From Pediococcus cellicola (GTDB lineage: Bacteria; Bacillota; Bacilli; Lactobacillales; Lactobacillaceae): a stretch of 64,000 nt of DNA. Shown piece after piece: positions 1-10,429 of the stretch. The translations under genes were made by a program, and so were the position numbers. Below the pieces are notes generated by a model. The model saw nothing but the letters and a program-made list of their open reading frames with translations. It was not told where the DNA came from and searched no databases. Position 1 is the first letter of the stretch. Every line of letters starts with the position of its first letter. The stretch is from NCBI RefSeq assembly GCF_001438655.1, contig NZ_JQBR01000001.1, forward strand, positions 62,001 to 126,000, read 5' to 3'.

Positions 1-755
1 TGAATGAATCAATTGAAATAAAAGAAAATGAACGTGTGGATCAACTTTACAGTCAAAACGTAAAAATTATTCAGAGTCCAGAAGTTTTTTCGTTTTCATT
101 AGACGCTGTTTTGCTGGCAGATTTTGCTCAGTTCAAAAGCACGGCGAAAATAAAAATTATGGATCTTTGTGCAGGAAATGGTGCAATCGGGTTATTTGCT
201 AGCCAAAAGACTAAGGGGCAGATCGATCAAATTGAATTGCAAGAAAAACTAGCTGATATGGGCAAACGAAGCATTTTACTGAACGGTCTGGAAAATCAAG
301 TACACATGCACCAGCTTGATTTAGCCAATACGTTTACCAAGTTTTCAAAAGATAGTTTTGATTATGTCTTATGCAATCCGCCGTATTTTAAAAATGAAGT
401 CAGCAGCAAGAAAAATCCCAACCCTTATTTGGCAATTGCCCGTCATGAAATAAAGACTTCGTTATCTCAAGTATTACAGGTAGCCTCGGGCTTGCTGAAA
501 ATGAATGGCAAGCTCTATTTGGTACATCGACCTGACCGTTTTTTGGATATTTTGAATACTTTGAAAGAAAATCGATTAATGCCCAAGCGAATTCGGTTAA
601 TTTATCCTAAACGTCATCAGGAAGCCAATATGGTTCTAATAGAAGCTATTAAGGATGGCCGCCCAGATGGCATTCGCTTTTTGGATCCTTTATATACCTA
701 TGAAGGGACAGAATATTCTAGCGAAGTAAAGGGACTTTTATATGGCAACAGATAA
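1..755 (+). CDS. trmN6: tRNA1(Val) (adenine37-N6)-methyltransferase, 5' end at window edge
   Basis: Class I SAM-dependent methyltransferase of the YabB/TrmN6 family, expected to make m6A37 in a tRNA. The SAM loop is visible as [10 protein letters not shown] and the catalytic N-P-P-Y motif as CNPPYF, the usual order for N6-adenine enzymes. A GTG at 36 could start it, but the frame is open to the left edge and encodes [11 protein letters not shown], which resembles the family N-terminus. Bases 1-2 are TG, so the true start is probably an xTG codon whose first base lies just outside the window. It overlaps the next gene by 14 nt, as in the yabB-yazA pair of Bacillus. Confidence 0.85.
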   Translation, partial: NESIEIKENERVDQLYSQNVKIIQSPEVFSFSLDAVLLADFAQFKSTAKIKIMDLCAGNGAIGLFASQKTKGQIDQIELQEKLADMGKRSILLNGLENQVHMHQLDLANTFTKFSKDSFDYVLCNPPYFKNEVSSKKNPNPYLAIARHEIKTSLSQVLQVASGLLKMNGKLYLVHRPDRFLDILNTLKENRLMPKRIRLIYPKRHQEANMVLIEAIKDGRPDGIRFLDPLYTYEGTEYSSEVKGLLYGNR

Positions 756-1020
756 ACGGGAACATTTTTTCTTTTATGTTTTGTTATGTGCAGATGGCAC
801 ATTGTATGGCGGTTTTACAGTAGATGTTGCTAAAAGGGTGGCTACCCATAATGCAGGAAAGGGCGCAAAGTACACCAGAAGTCGGCGGCCTGTCCGGTTG
901 GTATATTCAGAAGAATTTACTCATAAACACGACGCTTTAAGTGCAGAGTATCACTTTAAACATCAACCACGTAAACAAAAGCTAGCTTTCTTGAAAGCCA
1001 ATGGTGTTTGCATAGAATGA
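742..1020 (+). CDS. GIY-YIG domain protein (YazA/UPF0213 family)
   Basis: Small single-domain GIY-YIG nuclease-fold protein of 92 residues. The fold signature appears as [14 protein letters not shown] near the N-terminus, with the conserved YTRSRRPV strand following. The usual second motif Tyr-x-Gly is LYGGFT here, where many homologues have LYTGYT. The family is widespread in Firmicutes beside the yabB methyltransferase gene, and its cellular role is not settled. The start overlaps the end of the upstream gene, so the two are probably translationally coupled. Family assignment is firm; nuclease activity is only inferred. Confidence 0.85.
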   Translation: MATDKREHFFFYVLLCADGTLYGGFTVDVAKRVATHNAGKGAKYTRSRRPVRLVYSEEFTHKHDALSAEYHFKHQPRKQKLAFLKANGVCIE

Positions 1021-1046
1021 AATGAAAGTGTCCAATGGCTTTTTTT
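995..1046 (+). terminator. Possible rho-independent terminator after the GIY-YIG gene
   Basis: AAGCCAATGG (995-1004, inside the coding end) can pair with CCAATGGCTT (1032-1041) with one A-A mismatch, and T residues follow. The loop is long (27 nt), so this is a modest call. Confidence 0.4.
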
Positions 1047-1050
1047 GTTG

Positions 1051-1059
1051 TGTTATACT
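1051..1059 (+). promoter_or_regulatory. Extended -10 promoter for D-lactate dehydrogenase
   Basis: TGTTATACT is an extended -10 (TG-N-TATACT) about 30 bases before the gene, directly after the upstream T-run. No good -35 hexamer lies 16-18 bases upstream, which fits dependence on the extended -10. Confidence 0.55.
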
Positions 1060-1091
1060 AAAAGTACATTTGTTAAGGAGGAATTTTTGTA

Positions 1092-2087
1092 ATGAAAATT
1101 ATTGCTTATGGTATTCGCGATGATGAAAAACCATATTTAGATGAATGGGTCAAGGATAATAATGTCGAAGTTAAGGCTGTTGCTGATCTTTTAACTGAAG
1201 ATAACATTGACTTAGCTAAAGGTTATGATGGGGTTGTTGCATATCAACAAAAACCATATACTGATGGCATCTTTAAGAAGATGGATGAATTTGGAATCCA
1301 TGCATTCTCCTTACGAAATGTTGGGGTTGATAACGTTCCGGTTGATTCCGTTAAGAAATATAATATTAAAGTTTCGAACGTTCCTGCGTACTCACCAAGT
1401 GCAATTGCTGAATTATCTGTTACTGGTTTGATGGCTTTATTACGTCGAATTCCTAGATTTGAAAACAAAATGGCAAAAGGTGACTTCCGTTGGGCTCCAG
1501 ATATTGCTCAAGAACTCAACGAATTGACTGTTGGTGTTGTCGGTACTGGTCGTATTGGCCGAGCTGCGATGCAAATTTTCAAAGGCTTTGGCGCTAAAGT
1601 GATTGGCTATGATGTTTTTCGTAATCCTGAATTAGAAAAAGAAGGCATCTATGTAGATACTTTGGACGAAATTTATGCGCAATCTGATGTCATTACATTA
1701 CATGTACCAGCATTAAAGGATAACTATCACATGTTAAATGATGATGCCTTTGGTAAAATGAAGGACGGTGTTTACATCCTTAATTATGCGCGTGGCTCAC
1801 TTATTGACACAGATGCATTGATTCGTGCTTTAGATAGCGGCAAAGTTGCTGGTGCCGGCCTTGATACTTATGAAAATGAAGTAGGTATCTTTGATGTTGA
1901 TCATAAAGGTGAAAAGATCAATGATGATGTCTTCAACAATCTTTTTGCACGTGACAACGTTTTGATTACACCACATGCTGCTTTCTACACGACTAAAGCT
2001 GTTAAGAACATGGTTCAAATTTCTTTGAACAATAATAAGAGCTTTATTGAAAATGGCAAGGCTGAAAATGAAGTTAGCTTTGACTAA
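1092..2087 (+). CDS. ldhD: D-lactate dehydrogenase (NAD-dependent)
   Basis: D-isomer-specific 2-hydroxyacid dehydrogenase of 331 residues that reduces pyruvate to D-lactate and regenerates NAD in fermentation. The Rossmann dinucleotide loop is GTGRIG at residues 151-156, followed by GYD (Asp174) for NAD ribose binding. The catalytic set is visible as Arg234 in NYARG, Glu263 in YENE and His295 in TPHAAFY. The length and the NEVGIF segment match lactobacillar D-LDH rather than glycerate or formate dehydrogenases. A close SD (AAGGAGG) precedes the ATG. It is monocistronic, with its own promoter and terminator. A 2-hydroxyisocaproate dehydrogenase is the main alternative and is less likely. Confidence 0.93.
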   Translation: MKIIAYGIRDDEKPYLDEWVKDNNVEVKAVADLLTEDNIDLAKGYDGVVAYQQKPYTDGIFKKMDEFGIHAFSLRNVGVDNVPVDSVKKYNIKVSNVPAYSPSAIAELSVTGLMALLRRIPRFENKMAKGDFRWAPDIAQELNELTVGVVGTGRIGRAAMQIFKGFGAKVIGYDVFRNPELEKEGIYVDTLDEIYAQSDVITLHVPALKDNYHMLNDDAFGKMKDGVYILNYARGSLIDTDALIRALDSGKVAGAGLDTYENEVGIFDVDHKGEKINDDVFNNLFARDNVLITPHAAFYTTKAVKNMVQISLNNNKSFIENGKAENEVSFD

Positions 2088-2105
2088 TTAATAAAAATCT
2101 CAGAA

Positions 2106-2145
2106 AAAGGAGCTTTTACGACAATTTTGTAAAAGTTCTTTTTTT
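2106..2145 (+). terminator. Terminator of ldhD
   Basis: GAGCTTTTAC pairs with GTAAAAGTTC (one G-U pair) around a short loop, followed by seven T residues. A strong intrinsic terminator. Confidence 0.85.
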
Positions 2146-2162
2146 GTATTCAAAACAATAAC

Positions 2163-2191
2163 TTGCAGTATGCAAAGTTTTTCGGTATACT
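2163..2191 (+). promoter_or_regulatory. Promoter for rpsB-tsf
   Basis: TTGCAG (2163-2168) and TATACT (2186-2191) are separated by exactly 17 bases. Transcription would start near 2198, leaving a leader of about 110 nt before rpsB. Confidence 0.8.
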
Positions 2192-2218
2192 TATTGCTGG
2201 TGTTAAACCAAATTCGCA

Positions 2219-2275
2219 CCTAGTTGGATGATCTGACCAGTGCTCAATGAGTTCTCAGACCAGTCGAAAACTAGG
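2219..2275 (+). promoter_or_regulatory. Structured 5' leader of rpsB (candidate S2 autoregulatory RNA)
   Basis: CCTAGTT (2219-2225) is perfectly complementary to AACTAGG (2269-2275), making a 7-bp closing stem. Inside it are two 10-base near-identical direct repeats, TCTGACCAGT (2232-2241) and TCAGACCAGT (2255-2264). TCTGA and TCAGA of the two copies can also pair. The stem lies just upstream of the rpsB SD. Ribosomal protein leaders often bind their own product; S2 binding here is inference only. Confidence 0.5.
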
Positions 2276-2305
2276 AAGGAAAAAACTATTGGAGGTATTT
2301 TTATT

Positions 2306-3121
2306 ATGGCAGTTATTTCTATGAAGCAATTGCTCGAAGCTGGTGTTCATTTTGGTCACCAAACACGTCGTTGGAATCCAAAGATGAAACCATATATCTT
2401 TACAGAACGGAACGGAATCTATATTATCGATTTACAAAAGACCGTTAAAATGATCGATTCTGCTTATAATTTTGTTAAGGATATTGCAGCAGACAATGGT
2501 GTTGTGTTATTTGTTGGTACTAAGAAGCAAGCACAAACAGCTATCGAAGAAGAAGCAACTCGTGCTGGTCAATTCTATGTGAACCATCGCTGGTTAGGTG
2601 GAACTTTGACTAACTGGAACACAATCCAAACTCGTATCAAACGTCTTAAAGATCTTAAAAAGATGAACGAAGACGGCACATTTGAGCGTTTGCCAAAGAA
2701 GGAAGTTGCTCTTTTAAACAAGCAAAAAGACAAGTTAGAGAAGTTCTTGGGTGGTATTGAGGATATGCCTCACCTTCCAGATGCTATCTTTATTGTTGAT
2801 CCTCGTAAAGAACAAATCGCTGTCAAAGAAGCTCGCAAGTTGAACATCCCGATCGTTGCTATGGTCGATACAAATACTGATCCTGACCAAATTGATGTGA
2901 TTATTCCATCAAATGACGACGCAATTCGTGCCGTTCGTTTGATCACTTCAAAAATGGCTGATGCTGTTATTGAAGGCCGTCAAGGTGAAGATCAAAATAC
3001 GGATCAACCAGCAGCTAACGAAGCACCTGCTAGTGAAAGTGCAGCAGATAGCAACGTTTCAGCAGATTCTCTTGAAAACCTCAAGAAAACTGTTGAAGGC
3101 GGCTCAGATTCTGCAAAATAG
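2306..3121 (+). CDS. rpsB: 30S ribosomal protein S2
   Basis: Ribosomal protein S2 of 271 residues, a component of the small-subunit head-body junction. It starts [20 protein letters not shown], and [19 protein letters not shown] is the family N-terminal signature. The conserved [14 protein letters not shown] segment is present. The ATG at 2306 is chosen because TTGGAGG lies 8-9 bases upstream and the protein then begins as in homologues; the upstream ATG at 2240 lies in the leader. The C-terminal tail (about 40 residues) is Ala/Ser/Asp/Glu-rich and low in complexity, as in lactobacilli. It is followed by tsf in the conserved rpsB-tsf order. Confidence 0.97.
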   Translation: MAVISMKQLLEAGVHFGHQTRRWNPKMKPYIFTERNGIYIIDLQKTVKMIDSAYNFVKDIAADNGVVLFVGTKKQAQTAIEEEATRAGQFYVNHRWLGGTLTNWNTIQTRIKRLKDLKKMNEDGTFERLPKKEVALLNKQKDKLEKFLGGIEDMPHLPDAIFIVDPRKEQIAVKEARKLNIPIVAMVDTNTDPDQIDVIIPSNDDAIRAVRLITSKMADAVIEGRQGEDQNTDQPAANEAPASESAADSNVSADSLENLKKTVEGGSDSAK

Positions 3122-3135
3122 TTAATGATTAGGCT

Positions 3136-3180
3136 GTCGTAAGTCTCGACCTTTTTGGCCTGAGATTGAGATGGCCTTTT
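3136..3180 (+). promoter_or_regulatory. Weak attenuator-like hairpins between rpsB and tsf
   Basis: GTCG (3136-3139) pairs with CGAC (3147-3150) and is followed by five T residues. GGCC (3157-3160) can pair with GGCC (3173-3176), followed by another T-run. The stems are only four G+C-rich pairs, so partial read-through into tsf is plausible. Low confidence. Confidence 0.3.
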
Positions 3181-3215
3181 TAATGGAATGATGATTAAAA
3201 AAGGAGGCCATGGTT

Positions 3216-4094
3216 ATGGCAAGTATTTCCGCATCACAAGTTAAAGAATTACGCGATAAGATCGGTGTTGGTATGATGGACGCCAAGAAAGCATTAGTTG
3301 CTTCTGATGGTGACATGGATAAGGCGATTGACTTTCTTCGCGAAAAAGGAATTGCAAAGGCTGAAAAGAAGAGTGGACGCGTTGCTGCTGAAGGTTTAGC
3401 CGACGTTGAAATTCATAATGATCAAGCAGCTATTGCTGAAATCAACTCTGAAACCGACTTTGTGGCATCAAATGATCAATTTATTGATTTAGTGAAGGGG
3501 ATTACTTCACAGTTGGCTTTAAGTGCCCCAGCAAGTGTCGATGATGCTTTAAGTCTTGAAACTACAAAAGGTACAATTAAAGATGATATCATCGAAACGA
3601 CTCAAGTAACTGGAGAAAAGATTACGTTACGTCGCTTCGATGTTGTTAAGAAGGCTGCCAACGAACATTTTGGTGCTTATTTGCATATGGGTGGTAAAAT
3701 TGCTACTTTAGTAGTTTTAGACGGTGCAGACGACGCAACTGCTAAAGACATCGCAATGCATGTGGCTGCGATCAATCCTAAATATGTGAACCGTGAACAA
3801 GTCCCTAGTGAAGTGCTTGATCACGAACGTGAAGTTTTGACTAAAGAAGCTGAAGAAGAGGGTAAACCAGCTAAAATCATTGATAAAATGGTTGAAGGAC
3901 GTCTCAACAAATTCTTAGCAGAAATTAGTTTGGACGACCAGGACTTTGTAAAGGATCCAGACCAAACTGTTGCCAAATATGTAGCTTCTAAGGGCGGTAA
4001 GGTAAAATCATTCATTCGTTATGAAGTTGGCGAAGGAATTGAAAAGAAATCTAATAATTTTGCTGAAGAAGTTCAAAAAGAAATGGGCAAATAA
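3216..4094 (+). CDS. tsf: Translation elongation factor Ts
   Basis: EF-Ts, 292 residues, the guanine nucleotide exchange factor that recycles EF-Tu-GDP. The N-terminal UBA-like domain is followed by the signature [16 protein letters not shown] and later INSETDFVA, the EF-Tu-contacting motif with TDFV. Two in-frame ATGs are available at 3210 and 3216. AAGGAGG ends 2 bases before the first but about 8 before the second, so 3216 (MASISASQ) is preferred and matches homologues. It is co-transcribed with rpsB, although weak hairpins between the genes could adjust the ratio. A strong terminator follows. Confidence 0.96.
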   Translation: MASISASQVKELRDKIGVGMMDAKKALVASDGDMDKAIDFLREKGIAKAEKKSGRVAAEGLADVEIHNDQAAIAEINSETDFVASNDQFIDLVKGITSQLALSAPASVDDALSLETTKGTIKDDIIETTQVTGEKITLRRFDVVKKAANEHFGAYLHMGGKIATLVVLDGADDATAKDIAMHVAAINPKYVNREQVPSEVLDHEREVLTKEAEEEGKPAKIIDKMVEGRLNKFLAEISLDDQDFVKDPDQTVAKYVASKGGKVKSFIRYEVGEGIEKKSNNFAEEVQKEMGK

Positions 4095-4106
4095 CCGAAA
4101 AGTTTT

Positions 4107-4143
4107 AAAAAAGACATTTTGCAAAGCCAAGATGTCTTTTTTT
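4107..4143 (+). terminator. Terminator of tsf
   Basis: AAAGACAT pairs with ATGTCTTT around a 14-nt loop, followed by a run of T. Separates rpsB-tsf from pyrH-frr. Confidence 0.85.
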
Positions 4144-4200
4144 ATGCCTACATAAAATAGAATCAGGAACGAGTAAATTGCGAATAGATGGTTTCTCAGA

Positions 4201-4220
4201 CTAGTTTTATGATAAACTAG
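4201..4220 (+). promoter_or_regulatory. Inverted repeat overlapping a possible -10 upstream of pyrH
   Basis: CTAGTTT (4201-4207) and AAACTAG (4214-4220) form a perfect 7-bp inverted repeat around TATGAT, which could itself be a -10 hexamer. The bases just upstream, TCTCAGAC, also occur in the rpsB leader. It could be an operator, an RNA hairpin or both. Confidence 0.4.
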
Positions 4221-4247
4221 AACGGAAGAATACGAGGAGGAAACACC

Positions 4248-4970
4248 ATGACAGAAGTTAAATATAAACGCGTAATCATGAAGCTTAGTGGCGAAGCACT
4301 TGCGGGAGATAAAGGTTCCGGAATCAACCCGCCTGTTATTAAAACGGTGGCTGAAGAACTCAAGGAAGTTCATGATATGGGTGTTCAAATTGCTATCGTT
4401 TGTGGCGGTGGAAACATGTGGCGTGGTGAAACTGGCGAACAAATGGGAATGGAACGGGTGCAGGCAGACTATATTGGGATGCTTGCGACAGTTATGAATG
4501 CCTTAGCACTTCAAGACAGCTTAGAAACGCTAGGGGTTCCTACTCGAGTTCAAACAGCGATTGAAATGCGTCAGATTGCTGAACCATACATAAGGCGTAA
4601 AGCAGTCCGTCATTTAGAAAAAAATCGCATTGTTATTTTTGCGGCTGGAACAGGTAGCCCATATTTTTCAACAGATACAACGGCAGCCTTAAGAGCAGCT
4701 GAAATTAATGCAGATGCCATTCTCATGGCAAAAAACGGTGTTGATGGCATTTATTCAGCTGACCCAAACAAAGATACCTCAGCGGTTAAATACGAAAAAC
4801 TTACACATATGGATATTATTGATAAGGGACTTAATGTGATGGATACCACCGCAAGTTCTTTGTCCATGGAAAATAATATTCCGCTAGTTGTCTTTAATTT
4901 AAATCAACCAGGGAATATTAAGAAGGTTGTTGAAGGACAAAACATCGGAACAACTGTTAGGGGGAAATAG
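4248..4970 (+). CDS. pyrH: UMP kinase
   Basis: Hexameric bacterial UMP kinase of the amino-acid-kinase fold, 240 residues, phosphorylating UMP to UDP for RNA, DNA and envelope precursor synthesis. The N-terminal KLSGEAL phosphate loop, the glycine-rich GGGNMWRG and the [16 protein letters not shown] nucleotide-binding segment are all present. A GAGGAGG site lies 7 bases upstream of the ATG. It sits between tsf and frr, the usual Firmicute order, and ends one base before frr, so the two are almost certainly one transcript. Confidence 0.96.
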   Translation: MTEVKYKRVIMKLSGEALAGDKGSGINPPVIKTVAEELKEVHDMGVQIAIVCGGGNMWRGETGEQMGMERVQADYIGMLATVMNALALQDSLETLGVPTRVQTAIEMRQIAEPYIRRKAVRHLEKNRIVIFAAGTGSPYFSTDTTAALRAAEINADAILMAKNGVDGIYSADPNKDTSAVKYEKLTHMDIIDKGLNVMDTTASSLSMENNIPLVVFNLNQPGNIKKVVEGQNIGTTVRGK

Positions 4971-4971
4971 T

Positions 4972-5535
4972 ATGGCAGCAGAAAATGAAATTATCAAAAC
5001 GGCTCAAGCAAAAATGACGAAGGCTGAACAAGCTTTAGAACGTGAATTAGGAAATATCCGTGCCGGGCGTGCTAATGCTAGTCTCTTGGATCGAATCAAA
5101 GTAGATTACTATGGCACCCCAACACCGGTTAACCAAATGGCTTCAATTACTATCCCGGAAGCTCGTGTTATTATGGTCACACCATATGATAAGTCAGCTC
5201 TAAAAAACGTGGAACAAGCAATTTTAATGTCTGATTTAGGAATTAACCCGGCTAATGATGGGACTGCAATTCGATTAGTGATTCCACAACTAACTGAGGA
5301 TCGGCGTAAGGAGTTGGCTAAAGATGTTAAGGCAGAAGGCGAACGTGCCAAAGTGGCTGTACGTAATGTACGTCGGGATGCTATGGATGACCTTAAAAAA
5401 GGTGAAAAAGCCAACACTTACACAGAGGACCAATTGCATGACTTAGAGACACAAACGCAAAAAGTTACAGATGCTGCAATCAAAGCAGTGGATGCAATTG
5501 TGGCAAACAAAGAAAAAGAAGTTTTATCTGAATAA
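4972..5535 (+). CDS. frr: Ribosome recycling factor
   Basis: RRF, 187 residues, which with EF-G splits the post-termination ribosome. It has the expected three-helix-bundle sequence, with the [13 protein letters not shown] segment near residue 30 and the [19 protein letters not shown] core. An in-frame ATG far upstream lies inside pyrH. The ATG at 4972 is preferred because AGGGGG ends about 7 bases upstream and the product then begins MAAENEIIK, like its relatives. Gap to pyrH is 1 nt, suggesting translational coupling. Confidence 0.96.
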   Translation: MAAENEIIKTAQAKMTKAEQALERELGNIRAGRANASLLDRIKVDYYGTPTPVNQMASITIPEARVIMVTPYDKSALKNVEQAILMSDLGINPANDGTAIRLVIPQLTEDRRKELAKDVKAEGERAKVAVRNVRRDAMDDLKKGEKANTYTEDQLHDLETQTQKVTDAAIKAVDAIVANKEKEVLSE

Positions 5536-5557
5536 TTGACGATCGATAAACTAAACA

Positions 5558-5606
5558 AAAACACAAAGAGCCTGACAGTTATCATCAGTGCTGTTTGTGT
5601 TTTTTA
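5558..5606 (+). terminator. Terminator of pyrH-frr
   Basis: AACACAAA pairs with TTTGTGTT and encloses a second helix, AGCCTGA with TCAGTGCT (one bulged T). A T-run follows. Strong two-part hairpin. Confidence 0.85.
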
Positions 5607-5662
5607 ATTTTTTATGAAACGCAATGAAATTTTGTCCGATAATATCAACTTTAGGAATTTTC

Positions 5663-5671
5663 TGCTAAAAT
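5663..5671 (+). promoter_or_regulatory. Extended -10 promoter for uppS-cdsA-rseP-proS
   Basis: TGCTAAAAT (TG-N-TAAAAT) lies 36 bases before the uppS start, right after the frr terminator. The -35 region is poor. Confidence 0.55.
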
Positions 5672-5706
5672 AGATGTTATGCATGTATACGAGATGGAGT
5701 GATAAA

Positions 5707-6477
5707 GTGTTTTCCAAGACGAACAAATCTGATGCACAAATGAGTAGTGAAACAGTCAAGTTGGATGAAAACATTCCTAACCACATTGCGATCATTATGG
5801 ATGGAAATGGTCGCTGGGCTCAAAAGCGACATTTACCAAGAGTGGCGGGACACCGACAAGGAATGGATACTGTAAAAAAAATCACAATTAGTGCCAGTCA
5901 CTTGGGGGTTAAAGTCTTAACATTATATGCCTTTTCAACCGAAAATTGGAAACGCCCATCAGGAGAAGTGAGTTTCTTGATGCATCTACCTGGCGATTTC
6001 TTTGATACGTTTGTGCCTGACCTAATTAAACATAATGTGCGTGTTAATGTTATGGGATATATTGATCAGTTACCGGATTACACGCAAGCGGCTGTGAAAA
6101 AAGCCATTAAAGATACAGAAAAATGTACAGGAATGGTTTTAAATTTCGCCTTAAATTACGGTGGTCGCTCTGAGTTGGTGACTGCCATTCAAAAAATAGC
6201 ACAAAAGGTCTCAAATGATCAGTTACGTCCTGAAGACATTGACGAGACTACGGTTGATTCAGAGTTAATGACAGCTAGTTTAACGCCATACTCGGATCCC
6301 GATTTATTGATTCGAACAAGTGGAGAAGAACGTATTTCAAATTTCTTACTTTGGCAAATCGCCTATAGTGAGCTTGTGTTTACAGATGTGTTATGGCCTG
6401 ATTTTACGGATGCTTCACTTAAAGACTGCATTTATCAATATCAGCAAAGAAACCGCCGTTTCGGTGGACTAAAATAA
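5707..6477 (+). CDS. uppS: Isoprenyl transferase (undecaprenyl diphosphate synthase)
   Basis: cis-Prenyltransferase that extends farnesyl diphosphate to the C55 lipid carrier used for peptidoglycan and teichoic acid. The catalytic signature HIAIIMDGNGRWA is present, with the essential Asp at about residue 32, and LTLYAFSTENWKRP and LLIRTSGEERISNF follow. A GTG at 5707 is chosen because ATGGAGTGA lies about 7 bases upstream, giving 256 residues; longer in-frame starts overlap the promoter. First gene of a lipid and envelope operon with cdsA, rseP and proS. Confidence 0.94.
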   Translation: MFSKTNKSDAQMSSETVKLDENIPNHIAIIMDGNGRWAQKRHLPRVAGHRQGMDTVKKITISASHLGVKVLTLYAFSTENWKRPSGEVSFLMHLPGDFFDTFVPDLIKHNVRVNVMGYIDQLPDYTQAAVKKAIKDTEKCTGMVLNFALNYGGRSELVTAIQKIAQKVSNDQLRPEDIDETTVDSELMTASLTPYSDPDLLIRTSGEERISNFLLWQIAYSELVFTDVLWPDFTDASLKDCIYQYQQRNRRFGGLK

Positions 6478-6491
6478 GGGAGTTATGAAGA

Positions 6492-7277
6492 ATGAAACAA
6501 CGTGTGACAACTGCAGTTATTGCTTTAATTATTTTTATCCCGGTAATCATTTATGGCCACTGGCTAATCGAGTTAGCGGGCCTCGTTCTTGGTCTGATTG
6601 CCGTTAATGAAGTATTGATCATGAAGAAGTTAATTTTAGTTTCGCCGGAAGCTATTATGGCAGATATTGGGGTGATTGCTCTGATTGCCCCGCTTAGCTG
6701 GTTTAGTTGGCTACCACCACAAATTGATCGAACTTTTGTGTTCTTCTTGTGCGTGCTTGCCTTATTAGTTCGAACAGTTTTCAGTCGTAATCGGTTTACG
6801 TTCGACGATGCCGGATCGGTGACACTTGCGGTTACTTACATTGGATTTGGGTTTAACTACTTCATTGCTGCACGTAATGTGGGGTTACCAATGTTGCTTT
6901 ATATCCTGTTTGTCATTTGGTCAACAGACAGCGGCGCTTATATGATCGGAAGAAGGCTAGGTAAGCATAAACTTGCACCACATATTAGTCCAAATAAAAC
7001 TTGGGAAGGTTCTATTGGAGGCAGTCTTTTGGCTACGGTTATTGGAACAATATTTTTAGCCTTTTATCCTACCCAATATAATTTCTTTTTGATGATTGTA
7101 CTCACTCTAATCTTCTCTATTACAGGTCAATTTGGTGATTTAGTCGAATCAGCTTTAAAACGTCATTTTTCGGTTAAAGATTCCGGAAACATCTTACCTG
7201 GTCATGGTGGTATCTTTGACAGATTTGACAGTATGTTACTCGTTTTACCTATTGTTCATTTATTTGGACTAATCTAA
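6492..7277 (+). CDS. cdsA: Phosphatidate cytidylyltransferase (CDP-diglyceride synthase)
   Basis: Integral membrane enzyme making CDP-diacylglycerol from phosphatidic acid and CTP, the entry point to phosphatidylglycerol and cardiolipin. The 261-residue protein is mostly hydrophobic with several transmembrane helices. It carries the CDS family signature near the C-terminus: LKRHFSVKDSGNILPGHGG followed by FDRFDS. It lies 14 bases after uppS with its own SD (AAGGGAG), the standard uppS-cdsA-rseP order, so one operon is expected. Confidence 0.95.
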   Translation: MKQRVTTAVIALIIFIPVIIYGHWLIELAGLVLGLIAVNEVLIMKKLILVSPEAIMADIGVIALIAPLSWFSWLPPQIDRTFVFFLCVLALLVRTVFSRNRFTFDDAGSVTLAVTYIGFGFNYFIAARNVGLPMLLYILFVIWSTDSGAYMIGRRLGKHKLAPHISPNKTWEGSIGGSLLATVIGTIFLAFYPTQYNFFLMIVLTLIFSITGQFGDLVESALKRHFSVKDSGNILPGHGGIFDRFDSMLLVLPIVHLFGLI

Positions 7278-7291
7278 TTAATAAGTGAGGT

Positions 7292-8566
7292 ATGCCATTG
7301 ATACAAACGATTATTACATTCATAATTGTCTTCGGTATTTTGGTGATTGTTCATGAGTTTGGTCACTTTTACTTTGCAAAGAAATCTGGAATATTAGTTC
7401 GAGAGTTTTCAATCGGCATGGGTCCAAAGATCTATGCGTATTCCAAAAATGCAACTACCTATACATTGCGTATTTTGCCTATAGGTGGTTACGTGAGAAT
7501 GGCCGGATTGGAAGATTCGGATGAAGAACTGAAGCCCGGAACGCCAGTTAGTTTAATCACAGGAAAAAATGGTAAAGTGGCGACGATCAATGCGAGTCAT
7601 GATGCAACTCTTCTGAATGGCATACCTGTCGAAGTGACGGGGAGCGATTTAGAAAATGAATTGTGGATTGAAGGATATGAAAATGGGGACGAGGAAACAC
7701 TTAAACGCTATGAGGTTGACCATGACGCTTCTATCATTGAATCTGATGGTACGAAGCTAAGGATTGCACCCAAAGATGTTCAGTTTCAGTCCGCTAAGCT
7801 ATGGCAACGAATTTTAACAAATTTTGCCGGTCCGATGAATAATTTTATTTTAGCGATAATTGTGTTTGCCTTAGTTGGAATTTTGCAAGGTGCAGTTCCT
7901 ACAAATTCAAATCAGGTCACAGTTATTTCAAATTCGGTGGCTGCTAAGGCCGGTTTAAAAACCAATGATCGTATTGTATCGGTTTCAGGTCAAAAAACAA
8001 ACTCGTGGTCGGATTTGCAAGATACGATTTCGAAACGTCCTAATCAGAAAACAAAAGTGATTGTCAAACGAGATGGCAAAAGCCATTCGTATGAGTTAAT
8101 ACCTAAATCTGTTAAAGGCAATGAAGGCCGAATCGGCCAAATCGGAATTGAAAGTGCCTTGACCAGTAATATTGGTGCTCGAATCATGTATGGATTTACA
8201 GAAACGTGGAAGTTAACCGCAATGATCTTTACATTACTAGGCCATATGATTACGCATGGCGTGAGTGTCAATGATTTTGGTGGACCAGTGGCCATCTATG
8301 CGCAAACATCGGCTGCTGCTAAATTAGGCTTTACATCAGTGCTTACCATGCTTGCTTATCTATCACTGAATCTTGGAATTGTGAACTTAATTCCGATACC
8401 TGCTTTGGATGGCGGCAAAATTCTGTTGAACTTCATTGAAGGTATTCGTAGGAAACCAATGAAACCTGAAACAGAAGGGATTATAACCTTGATTGGCTTT
8501 GGTTTGTTAATGCTTTTAATGATTCTCGTGACTTGGAATGATATACAACGGTATTTTTTTAGATAA
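7292..8566 (+). CDS. rseP: RIP metalloprotease, site-2 protease family
   Basis: Intramembrane zinc protease (RseP/RasP) of 424 residues that cleaves anti-sigma factors and signal peptide remnants. The zinc motif HEFGH is at residues 21-25 in the first membrane helix, and the second ligand motif PALDGGK is near the C-terminus. A PDZ domain lies around residues 205-280. Between them is a hydrophilic stretch (about residues 75-165) longer than in E. coli RseP, which I recall as usual in lactobacilli. The SD GTGAGG ends one base before ATG 7292. A TTG at 7298 is better spaced and may be the true start. Confidence 0.92.
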   Translation: MPLIQTIITFIIVFGILVIVHEFGHFYFAKKSGILVREFSIGMGPKIYAYSKNATTYTLRILPIGGYVRMAGLEDSDEELKPGTPVSLITGKNGKVATINASHDATLLNGIPVEVTGSDLENELWIEGYENGDEETLKRYEVDHDASIIESDGTKLRIAPKDVQFQSAKLWQRILTNFAGPMNNFILAIIVFALVGILQGAVPTNSNQVTVISNSVAAKAGLKTNDRIVSVSGQKTNSWSDLQDTISKRPNQKTKVIVKRDGKSHSYELIPKSVKGNEGRIGQIGIESALTSNIGARIMYGFTETWKLTAMIFTLLGHMITHGVSVNDFGGPVAIYAQTSAAAKLGFTSVLTMLAYLSLNLGIVNLIPIPALDGGKILLNFIEGIRRKPMKPETEGIITLIGFGLLMLLMILVTWNDIQRYFFR

Positions 8567-8576
8567 TTAAAATTGA

Positions 8577-10304
<1,728 letters not shown>

Positions 10305-10324
10305 TGTCTTTTGAGTAAAAACTT

Positions 10325-10377
10325 AGATAACGGCAAATCGGCAGGTACTTTTAAGTAGCGACTGATTTGTCGTTATC
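10325..10377 (+). promoter_or_regulatory. Long hairpin between proS and polC
   Basis: GATAACGGCAAATC (10325-10338) pairs with GATTTGTCGTTATC (10364-10377) with one G-U pair over 14 positions. An inner TACTT/AAGTA hairpin caps it. There is no run of T afterward, so it is not a canonical terminator; it may stabilise the proS 3' end or be a weak terminator. Confidence 0.5.
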
Positions 10378-10429
10378 TTACTCATATGTCCATAGTTTGT
10401 TGAATTTATAAAGGGGAAGGAATTAAATT

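Noticed and set aside
2240-2305. Upstream in-frame start for rpsB
   Set aside because: The 22 extra codons run through the leader stem and SD; S2 starts at MAVISM.
4008-4442. Reverse-strand open frame of 144 codons across the tsf-pyrH junction
   Set aside because: It is antisense to two confident genes, has no SD and crosses a terminator; composition fits a shadow frame.
7506-7790. Foreign insertion in rseP between the zinc site and the PDZ domain
   Set aside because: The hydrophilic stretch is in frame and of normal composition, and I recall lactobacillar RseP proteins having a long loop here.
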